Positions 7,842 to 16,942 are shown, counted from the stretch's first letter. The stretch is 42,426 nt of DNA from Photobacterium sp. JCM 19050 (GCA_001310455.1 BAXG01000043.1:1-42426); one strand, 5' to 3'. Program-made: numbers and translations. Notes: generated by a model not told the origin, from the sequence alone.

Positions 7842-9395
7842 ATGGCAAACGTCCTGAAATTACGCACGCTCACACCGCTGGCTCTGGCACTTGCCCTGGG
7901 CGCGTGCAGCTCTTCTCCACCGCCTGCATCATCCGGCCCGCAAGAGCTCGGTAATTCAGACAACCTTGTTGCTCAGGAAAAACAGCCGGAGCTAGGCACC
8001 CGGCCACAGGCATTTATGATGACCGGTGAGGTTATCCTCGGCCAGGAGGTAAGCAGTATCCGGCCATGCGGCAGTTCCACCCAATACTGGCTCGCCATGG
8101 ACAACAACTTGTTCAAACAGGGAATGAAGCTGGTTTCATCACCCTACGAGCCGCTTTACGGGGAAGTTATCGGCTACCTGACACCGAGCCCGGAAGCGGG
8201 CTTTCCCGCCGATTACGATGCGACGTTCCACGTGGAAAAACTCAACCTGTTCTCCGAAGAGGTGAAAGGTTGTACCCAAGTTCCCCGCCCGACCCGGGCC
8301 ATGGGCAATGAACCTGACTGGGCAGCCGATGTAAAAAACGGTGCGCTGACCTTCATCCAGCCGGGTAAAAAAGCCGATCCGCAACCGCTGACAGGCCAGA
8401 AAGTGGAAAACAGCAACCGCCTGTATTCAACCGCCTCTTCCACGCTTTCCCTGATGCCGGGAACCTGTGAAGACGCTATGGCTGACACCCTGTTTGGCTG
8501 GTCTGCGGCTTTCAGTGGCAAAAACGGCAATTACCGGGGTTGCGCTGCGCTGGCCAACAACGACCCGACCCGAAGCTGGGCAGGCAGCTACCAGGGCAAC
8601 AGTGCCGGGCTGGTGACCACCTTGACACTCAACCAGATCACTCCGCCTCAACGGTGTATCAAGAAGGCAATGCACGCGAGACAGTGGAAACCGGTTTCTG
8701 GCAGCAGGTGTCGCCGCAAAATGTCCAGGTGGTGATGACCACCCACCAGGGACAGCGGCTGACAGGTGAGCGCCTGTTCCACCGTGACGGTTTCCGCCTT
8801 TCTGCCAATGAAGAGGTGTTGAACGGCCGCCGCTACAGCCTCGGCAATGACGGCTCCACCTCAACCTGATGGTTGGCACCAACAGCAAAACCACCGCAAA
8901 CCCGGTTGAAGGCGAACGCCTGAAAGGTTCCGCCGCTTATAACGAACAGGTTGAAAACACCCTGCTCGGCTATTTTAAAGACCACAAAACTGAGCCAAAC
9001 GGAACCCGCTACCGCTGGCTGACCACAGACCTTAACGGCGACGGCAGGGATGAACTGCTTACCTATCTCGACTGGTGTGGGAGCGGCGGCTGTACCTGCT
9101 GGTCTTTGAAGGCACAAACAAGGGCTGGCAGTTCAACTCACGCATGACGCTGGTCCATATCCCGTTTCAGGTGAGCAACCACACCGAATTTGGCTGGCAT
9201 GACCTCATCCTGCCGGTCGGCGGTGGCGGTCAGGCTCCGGCCAACCGGGTAATGCGTTATGACGGTATCAGCTACCCGCTTAACCCGAGTTTACAACCGG
9301 AAGTGCCGGTCACAGACCGCTCAGAAACCCAGCTGTTCGCAGACGGGCTCTACCCAGTAGCTGACGGCCGCATACTCGGTTCGGCTTCAAATTAG
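7842..9395 (+). CDS. Multidomain envelope lipoprotein (COG3650/NlpE-like; three bases missing)
   Basis: About 518 aa after restoring one C near each of 8633, 8854 and 9096. A type II signal peptide ends at LGAC (Cys22). Residues about 57-145 form a first domain (PCGSSTQYWL, ADYD...). Residues 155-235 contain GNEPDW and C-(D/E)-AMADTLFGWSAAF...YRGCA, the COG3650 pattern. From about 248, WAGSYQGNSAGLVTTLTLN resembles NlpE-type domains. The last 170 residues include DLNGDGRDELL, a calcium-binding-type loop, and may be a separate beta domain. Ribosome site GAGGAAG precedes the ATG. Function unknown; an envelope-stress or surface-sensing role like NlpE would be inference. Confidence 0.75.
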
Positions 9396-9439
9396 CTGTG
9401 CTTTTACGTCCGTCGTACAGCGAAAAGAGTAAAAAGATC

Positions 9440-10074
9440 ATGGCAACCCAAAAGCCATTAAAGGTTTACAAACCTTCTTCGTGTCCCTCTTGCGGGCTGC
9501 ACTATAATTGCCTTTGCCCCCGTCGCCCGGCGCTGAAGGCAGATAGGTGTATTGTTTTATTAATGCACCCACGGGAGCAGGGAAAGGTGACGAATACCGG
9601 ACGGCTGATGACAGAGACGCTGCCCGCGTGCCGAAGTGAAATCTGGAGCCGGACTGAACCTCCCAAAGGCTCCTTGATGACATCGCCAATCCTGGGTATT
9701 TTCCTGTCCTGCTTTTCCCCGCTGAAGACGCCATCCCGGTAACCCAGCTGGCAGCCCAAACCACTTGCGAAATGGGGGAAGAAAAACGGGAGCCGCTTTT
9801 CATCATTCTTGATGCAACCTGGCAGGAAGCGCGCAAAATGCTGAGGCAGAGCCCCTGGCTGGCAGGTTTGCCAAAAGCCAGGCTCGATATCTCCGGCGAG
9901 TCCGCCTATCACCTGCGGCGCAACCAGAAGCCGGGCAACCTGTGTACCTGCGAAGTGGGTATCCACTTACTCGCTGAGCTGGGCCATGCCGGAGATGCCA
10001 CAGCGCTGTCTGCCTATTTCCTCGATTTTCTCCGCCTGTTCGAAGCTGATCGCCAACATATCCGGGTAACGTAA
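9440..10074 (+). CDS. tapT: TapT/YfiP, tRNA acp3U47 aminocarboxypropyltransferase (one base missing near 9670)
   Basis: DTW-domain enzyme that transfers the aminocarboxypropyl group of SAM to U47 of tRNAs. About 211 aa after restoring one C (GGCTCC for GGCCTCC) near 9670. Cysteines C15, C18, C24 and C26 (CPSCGLHYNCLC) form the N-terminal metal-binding cluster. The family motif appears as LDATWQEARKM (DATW at about 125-128); E. coli YfiP has DGTW. SNTGRL-type (TNTGRLMTETLP) and WSRTEPP motifs also match. It follows the lipoprotein gene by 44 bases. Confidence 0.9.
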
Positions 10075-10140
10075 CACTCGGAAAGTTGCACAAGTGGCTA
10101 TCCCGCCTTAAAGTGGACAGACCACTCAGGAGGAATATTC

Positions 10141-11567
10141 ATGACTGCCAGCTCGCCGGTATCCGAACAGATCAGCCAAATGCAAAAGGTGTTTGCCCGT
10201 CAGAAAGACACCTGTCGCGCCAGCCCTTTCCCGGATTACGACAACCGGATTGCCGATCTGTCGATGCTTAAAAGGGCGCTGCTGACCCACAAACAAGCGC
10301 TGTGCGATGCCATGAGCGCAGACTACGGGCACCGCAGTCAGCATGACAGCCTGATTGCCGATATCCTCCCTTGTGTCCTCAATATCAATTACACCCGGCG
10401 AAAACTGAAACGCTGGATGAAACCTTCCCGTCGCAACCCCGGCTTGCTGCTGCATCCGGCCTCGGTAAGTGTTCACTACCAGCCAAAAGGCGTGGTGGGC
10501 ATTATCGTGCCGTGGAACTTCCCGGTCATGCTCAGTATCGGCCCGCTGATCACCGCACTGGCAGCCGGAAACCGGGTCATGCTGAAACTCAGTGAATTCA
10601 CGCCGCAAACCAACCGTGCCATAGCCCGGATGCTGGGGAGATTTTCCAGCCGGATCAGGTTGCCGTCATTGAAGGTGAGGCAGATGTTGCCGCTGCCTTT
10701 TCCGGCTTGCCTTTTGACCACCTGTTGTTCACCGGCTCGACGGCTGTTGGCCGCCACGTTATGCGAACCGCCGCAGAGCACTTGACCCCGGTTACGCTGG
10801 AGCTCGGTGGCAAATCCCCGGTACTCATCGACCCGGAAATGCCGCTGGAAAAGGCAGTATCGCGCCTGATGTACGGCAAGTGCCTGAATGCCGGACAGAT
10901 CTGTGTCGCCCCGGACTATGTGCTGCTGCCAAACGGCAGGGAAAAAGAATTTGCCGAGATTTTCACTCGCCTGTTCAACCGCATGTACAAAAAAGGGCTC
11001 GACAGCAAAGACTTCAGCTCAGTGGTTAACGCGCGCCAATACACCCGCATCAAAGCACTGCTGGAGGATGCCCGGGAAAAAGGCGCGGAAATCATCCCGG
11101 TGTGTGAGCCGGCGATGGACGATGCTGAGCACCGGCTGGTACCACACCTGATTCTCAATGCCACTGATGACATGCAGGTGTTGCAGGAGGAAATATTCGG
11201 CCCGTTGTTGCCAGTTATCGGCTATCGCAGCGTTGATGAAGGGCTGAGTTATATTAATGAACGCGCCCGCCCGCTCGCGCTCTACCTGATGTCAGAAAAC
11301 CCGGAAATGGCCGGACAAGTGGCAAAACATACCCATTCCGGCGGAATGACAGTCAACGACACCCTGATGCAGGTTGCCGCAGATGACGCGCCATTCGGCG
11401 GCATTGGCCCATCCGGCATGGGGCATTACCACGGCGTTGAAGGGTTCCGGACATTTTCCCATGCCAAGACCATGTTCAAGCGGGGAAAACTGGATCCGGG
11501 TGCCTTGATTCACCCCCCATACGGTGGCTGGCTGCACAAATTGGTCATGAAGATCTTTATGCGGTAA
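10141..11567 (+). CDS. Coniferyl-aldehyde-dehydrogenase-like ALDH (one base missing near 10637)
   Basis: NAD(P)-dependent aldehyde dehydrogenase of about 475 aa after restoring one G in the G-run at 10635-10638. It has the short N-terminus and GVVGIIVPWNFPVMLSI cofactor segment of the class called coniferyl aldehyde dehydrogenase (CalB-like); ALDHs of this group also oxidise medium-chain aldehydes, so the true substrate is open. Catalytic Glu in TLELGGKSP (about 221), nucleophile Cys in NAGQICVAPDY (about 255), EEIFGPLLP and the C-terminal PFGGIGPSGMG motif are present. A textbook AGGAGG site (10128-10133) precedes the start. A basic/hydrophobic tail ends the protein. Confidence 0.88.
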
Positions 11568-11615
11568 CGAATCCGCGGTAGAAACCCTGACTCCCCCAAA
11601 TGCGGTTAAACTGTA

Positions 11616-11621
11616 TATAAT
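11616..11621 (+). promoter_or_regulatory. Candidate -10 element (TATAAT) for the small membrane protein gene
   Basis: A consensus TATAAT lies 30 bases before the TTG start at 11652, within CTGTATATAATACC. No convincing -35 hexamer is found 16-18 bases upstream, so the promoter call is tentative. Confidence 0.35.
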
Positions 11622-11651
11622 ACCGACAGGAAATATCAGGATTTCAAACCA

Positions 11652-11999
11652 TTGAGACAGGAAAGACGCAGCAGACAACCCGATCCCTTAATGATGCTGA
11701 TCAACAGCCTGAATATTGTCAGTTGGCTGTTGTTTATCGGCTCACTGCTGCTGTTCCACCACGTCCGGCCGGAAACCGATTTTGGAGTGGTCCGCTACTT
11801 CGGTCTGGATGTGCGCCGGGAATGGATGGAAGGCGGGAAAATCTCGCTTTATGCCGTCCTGAGCGCCTGTACCGCCTTTTCCGTCATCGCCTTTTCACTG
11901 CGCAAGAAACGCAGCCGCCGCCGTTCAGACAGCCGCGGCTACAATCTTGTCAGCCTTGCCCTTTTTAGTGTCAGTTTTATCCTGCTGATAAGCCTTTAA
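11652..11999 (+). CDS. Small membrane protein of unknown function
   Basis: A 115-aa protein with three predicted membrane helices (about residues 18-36, 64-82 and 97-114) and a strongly basic loop (KKRSRRRSDSR) before the last one. The frame begins with TTG at 11652; an ATG at 11691 is an alternative start but has no ribosome site. Its last 4 bases overlap the end of the convergent yhiN gene. I do not recognise the family. Vibrionaceae often carry a similar small gene beside yhiN, but that is recollection, not shown here. Confidence 0.6.
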   Translation: MRQERRSRQPDPLMMLINSLNIVSWLLFIGSLLLFHHVRPETDFGVVRYFGLDVRREWMEGGKISLYAVLSACTAFSVIAFSLRKKRSRRRSDSRGYNLVSLALFSVSFILLISL

Positions 12000-13183
12000 G
12001 CGTACTGCCCGGCCACATAGCCGGAGCTCCACGCCCACTGGAAGTTGTAGCCGCCAAGCCAGCCGGACACATCCATTACCTCACCAACAAAATAGAGCCC
12101 TTTCACGTTTTTGGCTTCCATGGTTTTGGAGGACAACTCATCGGTATCGACACCCCCAAGGGTCACTTCTGCCGTCCGGTAACCCTCTGTGCCATTCGGG
12201 GCAATGTTCCACTGGTGGAAATAGTCAGCCACAGCCATAATGTCTTTCGGGTTAAGCTGCTTAAGAGGCCGGTCTAGCAGGTCTCCTCGAGCCATCAAAA
12301 CTTCAATCAGGCGTTTTGGCAGCATCCGGGAGAGGGAGTTTTTCAGGCTCTGGGCCGGGTGCTTTTCGCGCATTGCCGTTAGGGTTTCAACAAGGTCCAG
12401 ATCCGGCAGTAAATCGACAGTCACCTTCTGGCCCGGCAGCCAGTATGAGGAAATTTGCAACACAACAGGGCCGGACAGACCTCGGTGGGTAAAAAGTATA
12501 TTCTCTTTGAATGTAGTGCCGTTTTCCGCTTCAACCACCGCAGGAATAGCGATACCGGACAAATCAGCAAAGGCTTCTTTGTCTTCTTTGTGCAGGGTAA
12601 AAGGCACCAGGCCAGCAGTGGTCGGTACGCGCTTGAGGCCAAATTGCTCTGCAATCTGGTAACCAAAAGGAGTCGCTCCCAGCTTTGGCATTGAAAGGCC
12701 GCCGGTAGCCACCACCAGCGATGTACAGTTCACGGTGTCGGCGTTAATTTTGAGGGCGAAGCCGCTTTCGGTTTTCTCTATCTCATGCACTTCGCTGCGG
12801 TAGCGTTGTTCAACGTTTGGCAGGTCGCACTCTGCCAGCAGCATGTCTACAATCTCTTTTGCCGATTCTTCGCAGAATAACTGGCCGTGTTCTCGCTCTT
12901 CAAACACGATACCGTGCCGGGACACCATGGAGATAAAATCCCAGTTGGTATATTGCGACAGCGCCGATTTTACGAAGTGTTTGTTGCGACAAACATAGTT
13001 AGCCGCCGAGACATCATAGTTGGTGAAATTGCAGCGCCCGCCGCCGGAGATCAGGATTTTACGGCCCGGCTTTTTGCCATGGTCAACCACCAGCACCTTG
13101 CGGCCACGCTTGCCCGCTTCGCCCGCACACATCAAACCTGCTGCGCCCGCGCCGATAATCACTACGTCGTACTGTGTTGCCAT
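11996..13183 (-). CDS. yhiN: YhiN/HI0933-family flavoprotein
   Basis: A 395-aa FAD-dependent oxidoreductase of the HI0933/YhiN family. The dinucleotide-binding motif VVIIGAGAAGLMCAGEAGKRG is at the N-terminus, followed by the family hallmark KPGRKILISGGGRCNFTN (about 37-54), and the C-terminal FAD motif GLYFVGEVMDVSGWLGGYN. The physiological substrate is not established for this family. Full length and unbroken. It begins 97 bases downstream of the mscS-type gene's stop, with a strong terminator between, so it is transcribed on its own. Confidence 0.9.
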   Translation of the reverse strand: MATQYDVVIIGAGAAGLMCAGEAGKRGRKVLVVDHGKKPGRKILISGGGRCNFTNYDVSAANYVCRNKHFVKSALSQYTNWDFISMVSRHGIVFEEREHGQLFCEESAKEIVDMLLAECDLPNVEQRYRSEVHEIEKTESGFALKINADTVNCTSLVVATGGLSMPKLGATPFGYQIAEQFGLKRVPTTAGLVPFTLHKEDKEAFADLSGIAIPAVVEAENGTTFKENILFTHRGLSGPVVLQISSYWLPGQKVTVDLLPDLDLVETLTAMREKHPAQSLKNSLSRMLPKRLIEVLMARGDLLDRPLKQLNPKDIMAVADYFHQWNIAPNGTEGYRTAEVTLGGVDTDELSSKTMEAKNVKGLYFVGEVMDVSGWLGGYNFQWAWSSGYVAGQYA

Positions 13184-13233
13184 GAACCTGCCTGCCGGAA
13201 ATTAATCTGGGTACCTGCCCGTGCCGGGTACGG

Positions 13234-13261
13234 AAAAGGCGGCTATTTTAGCCGCCTTTTT
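13234..13261. terminator. Terminator of the ynaI gene
   Basis: 12-bp perfect stem AAAAGGCGGCTA (13234-13245) with TAGCCGCCTTTT (13249-13260), 3-base loop. It separates the ynaI-type gene (stop at 13280, minus strand) from yhiN. T/A tracts on both sides allow action in either direction. Confidence 0.9.
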
Positions 13262-13279
13262 GTCCATTCACCAACCGAA

Positions 13280-14388
13280 TCAGCCCTCGTGCTGACGAAG
13301 CTCTGAGGGGATGCCCTGCGGCCACCCTTCCCCGGCCTCCATATAAAGGGTCTGAGTTGGGAAGGCAAAATCAGCGCCGTGTTTTTGCACGATATCGACA
13401 ATTTTCAGCATCACATCCTGCTTCACTTCATGGTAACGCGCCCACACAGTGGTCTTAGTGAAAGTGTAGATAAAGAAATTCAGCGACGATGCACCGAAGG
13501 TATCGAAATTCACCATCAGGGTACGGTGGGTATCAATTTCCGGGTGGGTTTCCAGCATATGCTTCACCTCGGTGACGATGACCGCCATCTTGTCGGCATC
13601 TTCATAACGAAGGCCGATGGTTTCTTTAATACGGCGGTTGAACATCCGCGACGGGTTTTCCACCACAATGCTCGAGAACACCGAGTTCGGCACGTAAAGC
13701 GGGCGCTGATCGAAGGTGCGGATCACCGTCATACGCCAGCCGATCCGCTCAACCGTTCCCTCAATCTGGCGATCCGGGGATCGGATCCAATCCCCGACTT
13801 TAAATGGACGGTCGAAGTAAATCATCAGGCCACCGAAGAAGTTCGACAGCAAGTCCTTGGCAGCAAGACCGATAATCAGGCCGCCCACCCCGCCGAAGGT
13901 CAGCAAACCCGACAGGCTGAGGCCAAGGTTCTGCATCACCGCCATCGCGCCGATGGTTATAAGGAAAAGGCGTGCAACCTTGGCAACAGCACTGACGGTG
14001 GTGGCATCCCGTTTCGGGTTTTGCAGCACCTGGTGCTCAACCTGATTAATGACCCGGACGCCTATCCAGATAAACATCGAGATAATAAGCAGGTCCCGGA
14101 ACTCATTGAATTCAGGGATATTGAACGTGGTGAAATGGTTGAACAGAATTTCTGCACACTGGCTAAGCACCCAAAGCCATATCAGCCAGGAAACCGGGGA
14201 CCTGACCGCATGCACACAGTGTCATCCCATTGCATTTTGGTTTTGTCAGCCATTTTTATCAGGTGGCTGAGCAGGAAACGCCAGCCGCCCCACACGACGG
14301 TTCCGGCAACCAACAGCCAGATCACCTGACGAAACCAGTCTCCGCCCTGGGCAAAAATCCCATGCCACCACTGTATTAAATGATCCAT
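13280..14388 (-). CDS. ynaI: YnaI-type MscS mechanosensitive channel (one base missing near 14215)
   Basis: About 369 aa after restoring one base near 14215, which joins MDHLIQWWHGIF...MQWDDTV to LHAVRSPVSW. Small-conductance mechanosensitive channel opening under membrane tension at the inner membrane. Membrane helices lie at about 18-38, 65-85, 95-115 and 140-160; the pore helix and MscS core GGVGGLIIGLAAKDLLSNFFGG, then VGDWIRSPDR, GTVERIGWR, PLYVPNSVFSS and TIGLRYEDA match E. coli YnaI closely. The tail ADFAFPTQTLYME is the shared C-terminal end. Single gene with its own terminator. Confidence 0.9.
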
Positions 14389-14453
14389 ACGCTAATTTCT
14401 TTTTGCTGATTCGTTATCGGAGCATTCTACGTTATTAGAGTCGATAACCATAA

Positions 14454-14479
14454 ATAATGCCGGCATTTGCCGGCATTAT
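14454..14479 (-). terminator. Hairpin after uspB
   Basis: 12-bp perfect inverted repeat ATAATGCCGGCA (14454-14465)/TGCCGGCATTAT (14468-14479) with a 2-base spacer, 40 bases past the uspB stop. The T-tract following it on the minus strand is poor (TTATGG), so it may be a terminator, an RNA-stabilising hairpin or a protein site. Confidence 0.6.
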
Positions 14480-14519
14480 GCATTAGTAAAGCTCACTTGG
14501 TTTAAAGATGGACCGGCCA

Positions 14520-14858
14520 TTAAAGACCAGTGAAGGCCACAGCAAAGAGGGTAACAATCAAACCACCAAACAGGATGGTCGAAAGCTGGAACAGGTGGCG
14601 GACCTTCTTACACTTAGCGACAAACGCTTCGTTGTGGTGGTGTTCATAGGCCTGACTGTGAATATATTGGAACAGCCGCTTTTGTTTTGACACATCACCC
14701 TGGGGAGTAAAGAAATTCCCGCCATTTACCTGTTTATAAAGCAGCGGATCGGCTTCCCTCAGCATCACCAGCAAGGCGCGCAGCGATGTAAGGTATCGGG
14801 CAAAATTAATCAAGAGAACGACAAATACCGCAGTGATGACCACGTCTCCGTTAATCAT
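14520..14858 (-). CDS. uspB: UspB, universal stress protein B
   Basis: A 112-aa inner-membrane protein (E. coli 111 aa), sigma-S-dependent and needed for ethanol tolerance in stationary phase in E. coli. Two hydrophobic segments: residues about 5-22 and 92-111. The stretch ARYLTSLRALLVMLREADPLLY, then GGNFFTPQGDVSKQ and YIHSQAYEHHHNEAF match E. coli UspB region by region. Start at 14858 chosen for GGGGAG at the right distance; the frame is open further upstream without meaning. Divergent from uspA, the same pairing as in E. coli. Confidence 0.93.
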   Translation of the reverse strand: MINGDVVITAVFVVLLINFARYLTSLRALLVMLREADPLLYKQVNGGNFFTPQGDVSKQKRLFQYIHSQAYEHHHNEAFVAKCKKVRHLFQLSTILFGGLIVTLFAVAFTGL

Positions 14859-15422
14859 AATTCTTCTCCCCTGAATCTGGCCGCCCATACGTAAACCGGG
14901 CAGCGTGTCACTATGGTGTTGAAGGGTGCGAGGCCTTCGCGGCCATGCTGTGTTGCTAAATTGGGTAAACACTTCCCAACCTGTCCAAGGCTGCCCAAAT
15001 ATCCTTTTGGATTCAGCCCGGCTTCCCCTTGGAAGCCCCTCAGAAACAGGCTCATTGCCTGTCTGGGACTATGTGCTTGTAAGCACGTTGTTTAATTTAA
15101 GTATAGATTTGTTGGCGAAAACGCAACTTAAACCGTAAAGTTCCTATCTCTTTGACCTTCCAAAAGAAGCTTCGGGTCAGATGTCGGAAGGTGTTGAACG
15201 TCATGCCTATTTAAAAAATAACCATTTTTTGTTTAACAATCCATCAACATCTCATTTTAATTATGCACCCAGAGTGATATTACGCTTTCAAACCGGAAAC
15301 GATCGGTGATCGGATTTTACTTTCTGATGTCTAAGTTATTCATCAGATGAGATCAGGCCGACATTCTCATTTACGGCTGGTGCTAGCATTAATTTATCGA
15401 GGAAACAACGAGGTTAATGACT
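14859..15422. other. uspB-uspA intergenic region with a cluster of stem-loops
   Basis: 564 bases without a credible gene. It must hold both stress promoters. Unusually dense perfect inverted repeats occur on the left side: GGCC/GGCC (14934-14946 area), TTGGG/CCCAA (14961-14979), ATCC/GGAT (15001-15012), GCTTCC/GGAAGC (15021-15036), ACAGGC/GCCTGT (15046-15062), GTGCTT/AAGCAC (15073-15086) and ACCTTCC/GGAAGGT (15155-15192). These could fold as a structured leader of uspB or a separate small RNA. The right part (15200-15420) is AT-rich and likely carries the uspA promoter; GAGG precedes the uspA ATG. Confidence 0.45.
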
Positions 15423-15847
15423 ATGGCCTATCAACATATTCTTGTAGCAGTCGATCTGTCTGAAGACAGCCGTTTACTGGTTTCCAAGGCGTCCTTACTG
15501 GCCCAGGCAACAGGCGCCAAACTGTCGCTGATACACATCGATGTGAACTATGCCGAGCTATACACCGGCTGATTGACATTAACCTGGTGGAAACCCAGCA
15601 CAAAATGCTGGAAGAGGCGCAGGCTCACCTGGCCAAACTGGCTGAGAGCGCCAATGTAGAGGTTGCTCATACACTGGTCGGCAGTGGTGATCTGGGTGAT
15701 GAAATTAATGACGCCATCAAGAAATGGGGCGTGGATCTGATTGTCTGCGGCCACCACCAGGATTTCTGGAGCAAGCTGCTCTCGTCAGCCAAACAGCTGA
15801 TGAATACCACCCCGGTAGACATGCTGATGGTACCGCTGAACAGCTAA
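15423..15847 (+). CDS. uspA: UspA, universal stress protein A (one base missing near 15569)
   Basis: About 141 aa after restoring one C (GGCTG for GGCCTG) near 15569; the apparent TGA stop at 15570-15572 is created by that loss. UspA is a cytoplasmic dimeric stress protein induced by growth arrest. The N-terminus MAYQHILVAVDLSEDSRLL and the C-terminal VDLIVCGHHQDFWSKLLSSAKQL-type segment with final DMLMVPL match E. coli UspA (144 aa). UspA proper lacks the ATP-binding G-2x-G-9x-G motif and none is seen here (HQDFWSKLLSSAKQ instead). Divergent from uspB. Confidence 0.92.
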
Positions 15848-15900
15848 ACCGATGCACTGCTCCGTCCTCATTATCCGGATGGATTAACTATCAACCCTTT

Positions 15901-15943
15901 GGGTTACACTATCGCCAAATTATTCTGTCGGTATCTGTAACCC
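15901..15943. promoter_or_regulatory. Inverted repeat just before the bioP start
   Basis: GGGTTACA (15901-15908) and TGTAACCC (15936-15943) form an 8-bp inverted repeat with 27 bases between, ending 3 bases before the bioP ATG. A second small hairpin, AACCC-TTT-GGGTT, overlaps its left arm. It could be an operator or an mRNA hairpin that covers the start. The arms are the bases of a BirA half-site but in the opposite order to the known BirA operator. Confidence 0.35.
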
Positions 15944-15946
15944 AAT

Positions 15947-16828
15947 ATGGCCTACCTTTCTGCTGTTACCCTGTTATGGGCTTTTTCCTTTAGTCTGATC
16001 GGGGTTTACCTCGCCGGTCAGGTCGATGCTTGGTTTTCCGTTGTCACCCGGGTAGCACTGGCTTCCCTGGTATTCCTTCCGTTCTTGCGCTTTAACAACC
16101 TGCACCTGAAACTGGCACTGAAACTGATGGTGGTCGGCGCTTTCCAGCTCGGCCTGATGTATTGCTTCTACTATCAGTCATTCCTGTACCTTTCCGTACC
16201 GGAAGTGCTGTTGTTTACCGTGTTTACCCCGGTTTATGTCACCTTGATTTACGATCTTGCCCACCGCCGTTTTTCACCCTGGTACCTGCTGACCGCCCTG
16301 ATCGCAGTATTGGGTGCCGTGGTGATCAAATTTGCCACTGTAAACCCTAACTTCCTGCTTGGATTTATGATTGTGCAGGGTGCAAACCTCTGTTTTGCCA
16401 TTGGGCAGACCGGGTACAAGGTCATCATGGAGAGGGAGAAAACGGATATTCCCCAGCACACCGTATTCGGTATGTTTTATCTCGGCGCGCTGTGCGTTGC
16501 GCTTCCTGCTTGGTTGCTGCTGGGCAACCCGGACAAACTGCCAACCACTGACCTGCAATGGGGCATTCTGGTCTATCTGGGTACTATTGCTTCCGGGCTG
16601 GGTTATTTCCTCTGGAACAAGGGCGGTACTCTGGTCAATGCCGGGGCGCTTGCCATCATGAACAACGCACTGGTACCGGCGGGCATCATTGTGAACGTGC
16701 TTATCTGGAACCGGGATGCCCATATCGGCACCCTGCTTGCCGGTGGGGCAATTATCATGGCCTCTTTGTGGCTCAATGAAACCTGGGTTAAGCGGAAAGT
16801 TGAGCAGTCAAGGTTGGCGGACGCCTAG
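15947..16828 (+). CDS. bioP: BioP (YigM), biotin transporter of the EamA/DMT family
   Basis: A 293-aa inner-membrane transporter with about ten helices. Strong region-by-region resemblance to E. coli YigM/BioP: LLWAFSFSLIGVYLAGQVD near the start, LVFLPFLR, EVLLFTVFTPVYVTLIYDL, PQHTVFGMFYLGALC, LQWGILVYLGTIASGLGYF and NNALVPAGIIVN. BioP imports biotin. In E. coli it lies next to pldB-yigL; here those genes are about 9 kb to the left. No Shine-Dalgarno is obvious; an inverted repeat overlaps the expected position. The gene ends at the heptamer repeats that form part of its terminator. Confidence 0.9.
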   Translation: MAYLSAVTLLWAFSFSLIGVYLAGQVDAWFSVVTRVALASLVFLPFLRFNNLHLKLALKLMVVGAFQLGLMYCFYYQSFLYLSVPEVLLFTVFTPVYVTLIYDLAHRRFSPWYLLTALIAVLGAVVIKFATVNPNFLLGFMIVQGANLCFAIGQTGYKVIMEREKTDIPQHTVFGMFYLGALCVALPAWLLLGNPDKLPTTDLQWGILVYLGTIASGLGYFLWNKGGTLVNAGALAIMNNALVPAGIIVNVLIWNRDAHIGTLLAGGAIIMASLWLNETWVKRKVEQSRLADA

Positions 16829-16829
16829 A

Positions 16830-16871
16830 GCGAGAAGCGAGAAGCGAGAAGCGAGAAGCGAGAAGCGAGAA
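16830..16871 (+). repeat. Six perfect copies of the heptamer GCGAGAA
   Basis: A 42-base array starting one base after the bioP stop. All six 7-bp copies are identical. The last copy plus the end of the previous one (16861-16871) is the left arm of the terminator stem with 16925-16935. Confidence 0.97.
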
Positions 16872-16940
16872 CATGTTTACCTGTCTGTCAGGTAATGGAA
16901 GCTTTTCTGACTGCTTCCTCTCCTTTCTCGCTTCTTTTTT
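16861..16940. terminator. Terminator between convergent bioP and fre, built from the repeat
   Basis: AGAAGCGAGAA (16861-16871) pairs perfectly with TTCTCGCTTCT (16925-16935), followed by a T6 run to 16940. The 53-base loop contains its own hairpin TTACCTG/CAGGTAA (16876-16894) and GGAAGC/GCTTCC. Each upstream heptamer can also pair with the right arm, so several alternative stems exist. The fre stop lies at 16943, so for fre this would have to act on the reverse strand. Confidence 0.6.
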
Positions 16941-16942
16941 GT

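Noticed and set aside
11609..11634. LexA-like box ACTGTATATAATACCGACAG upstream of the small membrane protein gene
   Set aside because: The left half fits, but the CAG half-site falls 3 bases beyond the required CTG-N10-CAG spacing. The match is better explained by the TATAAT -10 element.
15423..15572. In-frame TGA in uspA as selenocysteine or a truncated UspA
   Set aside because: Downstream sequence continues UspA in a different frame, so one base is missing before the TGA; no selenocysteine element is needed.
15901..15943. BirA operator ahead of bioP
   Set aside because: The known operator reads GTAAACC-N16-GGTTTAC; here the arms are in the reverse order and 27 bases apart, so I report only an inverted repeat.
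16830..16871. CRISPR array
   Set aside because: The units are 7 bp, directly abutting, with no spacers and no cas genes.
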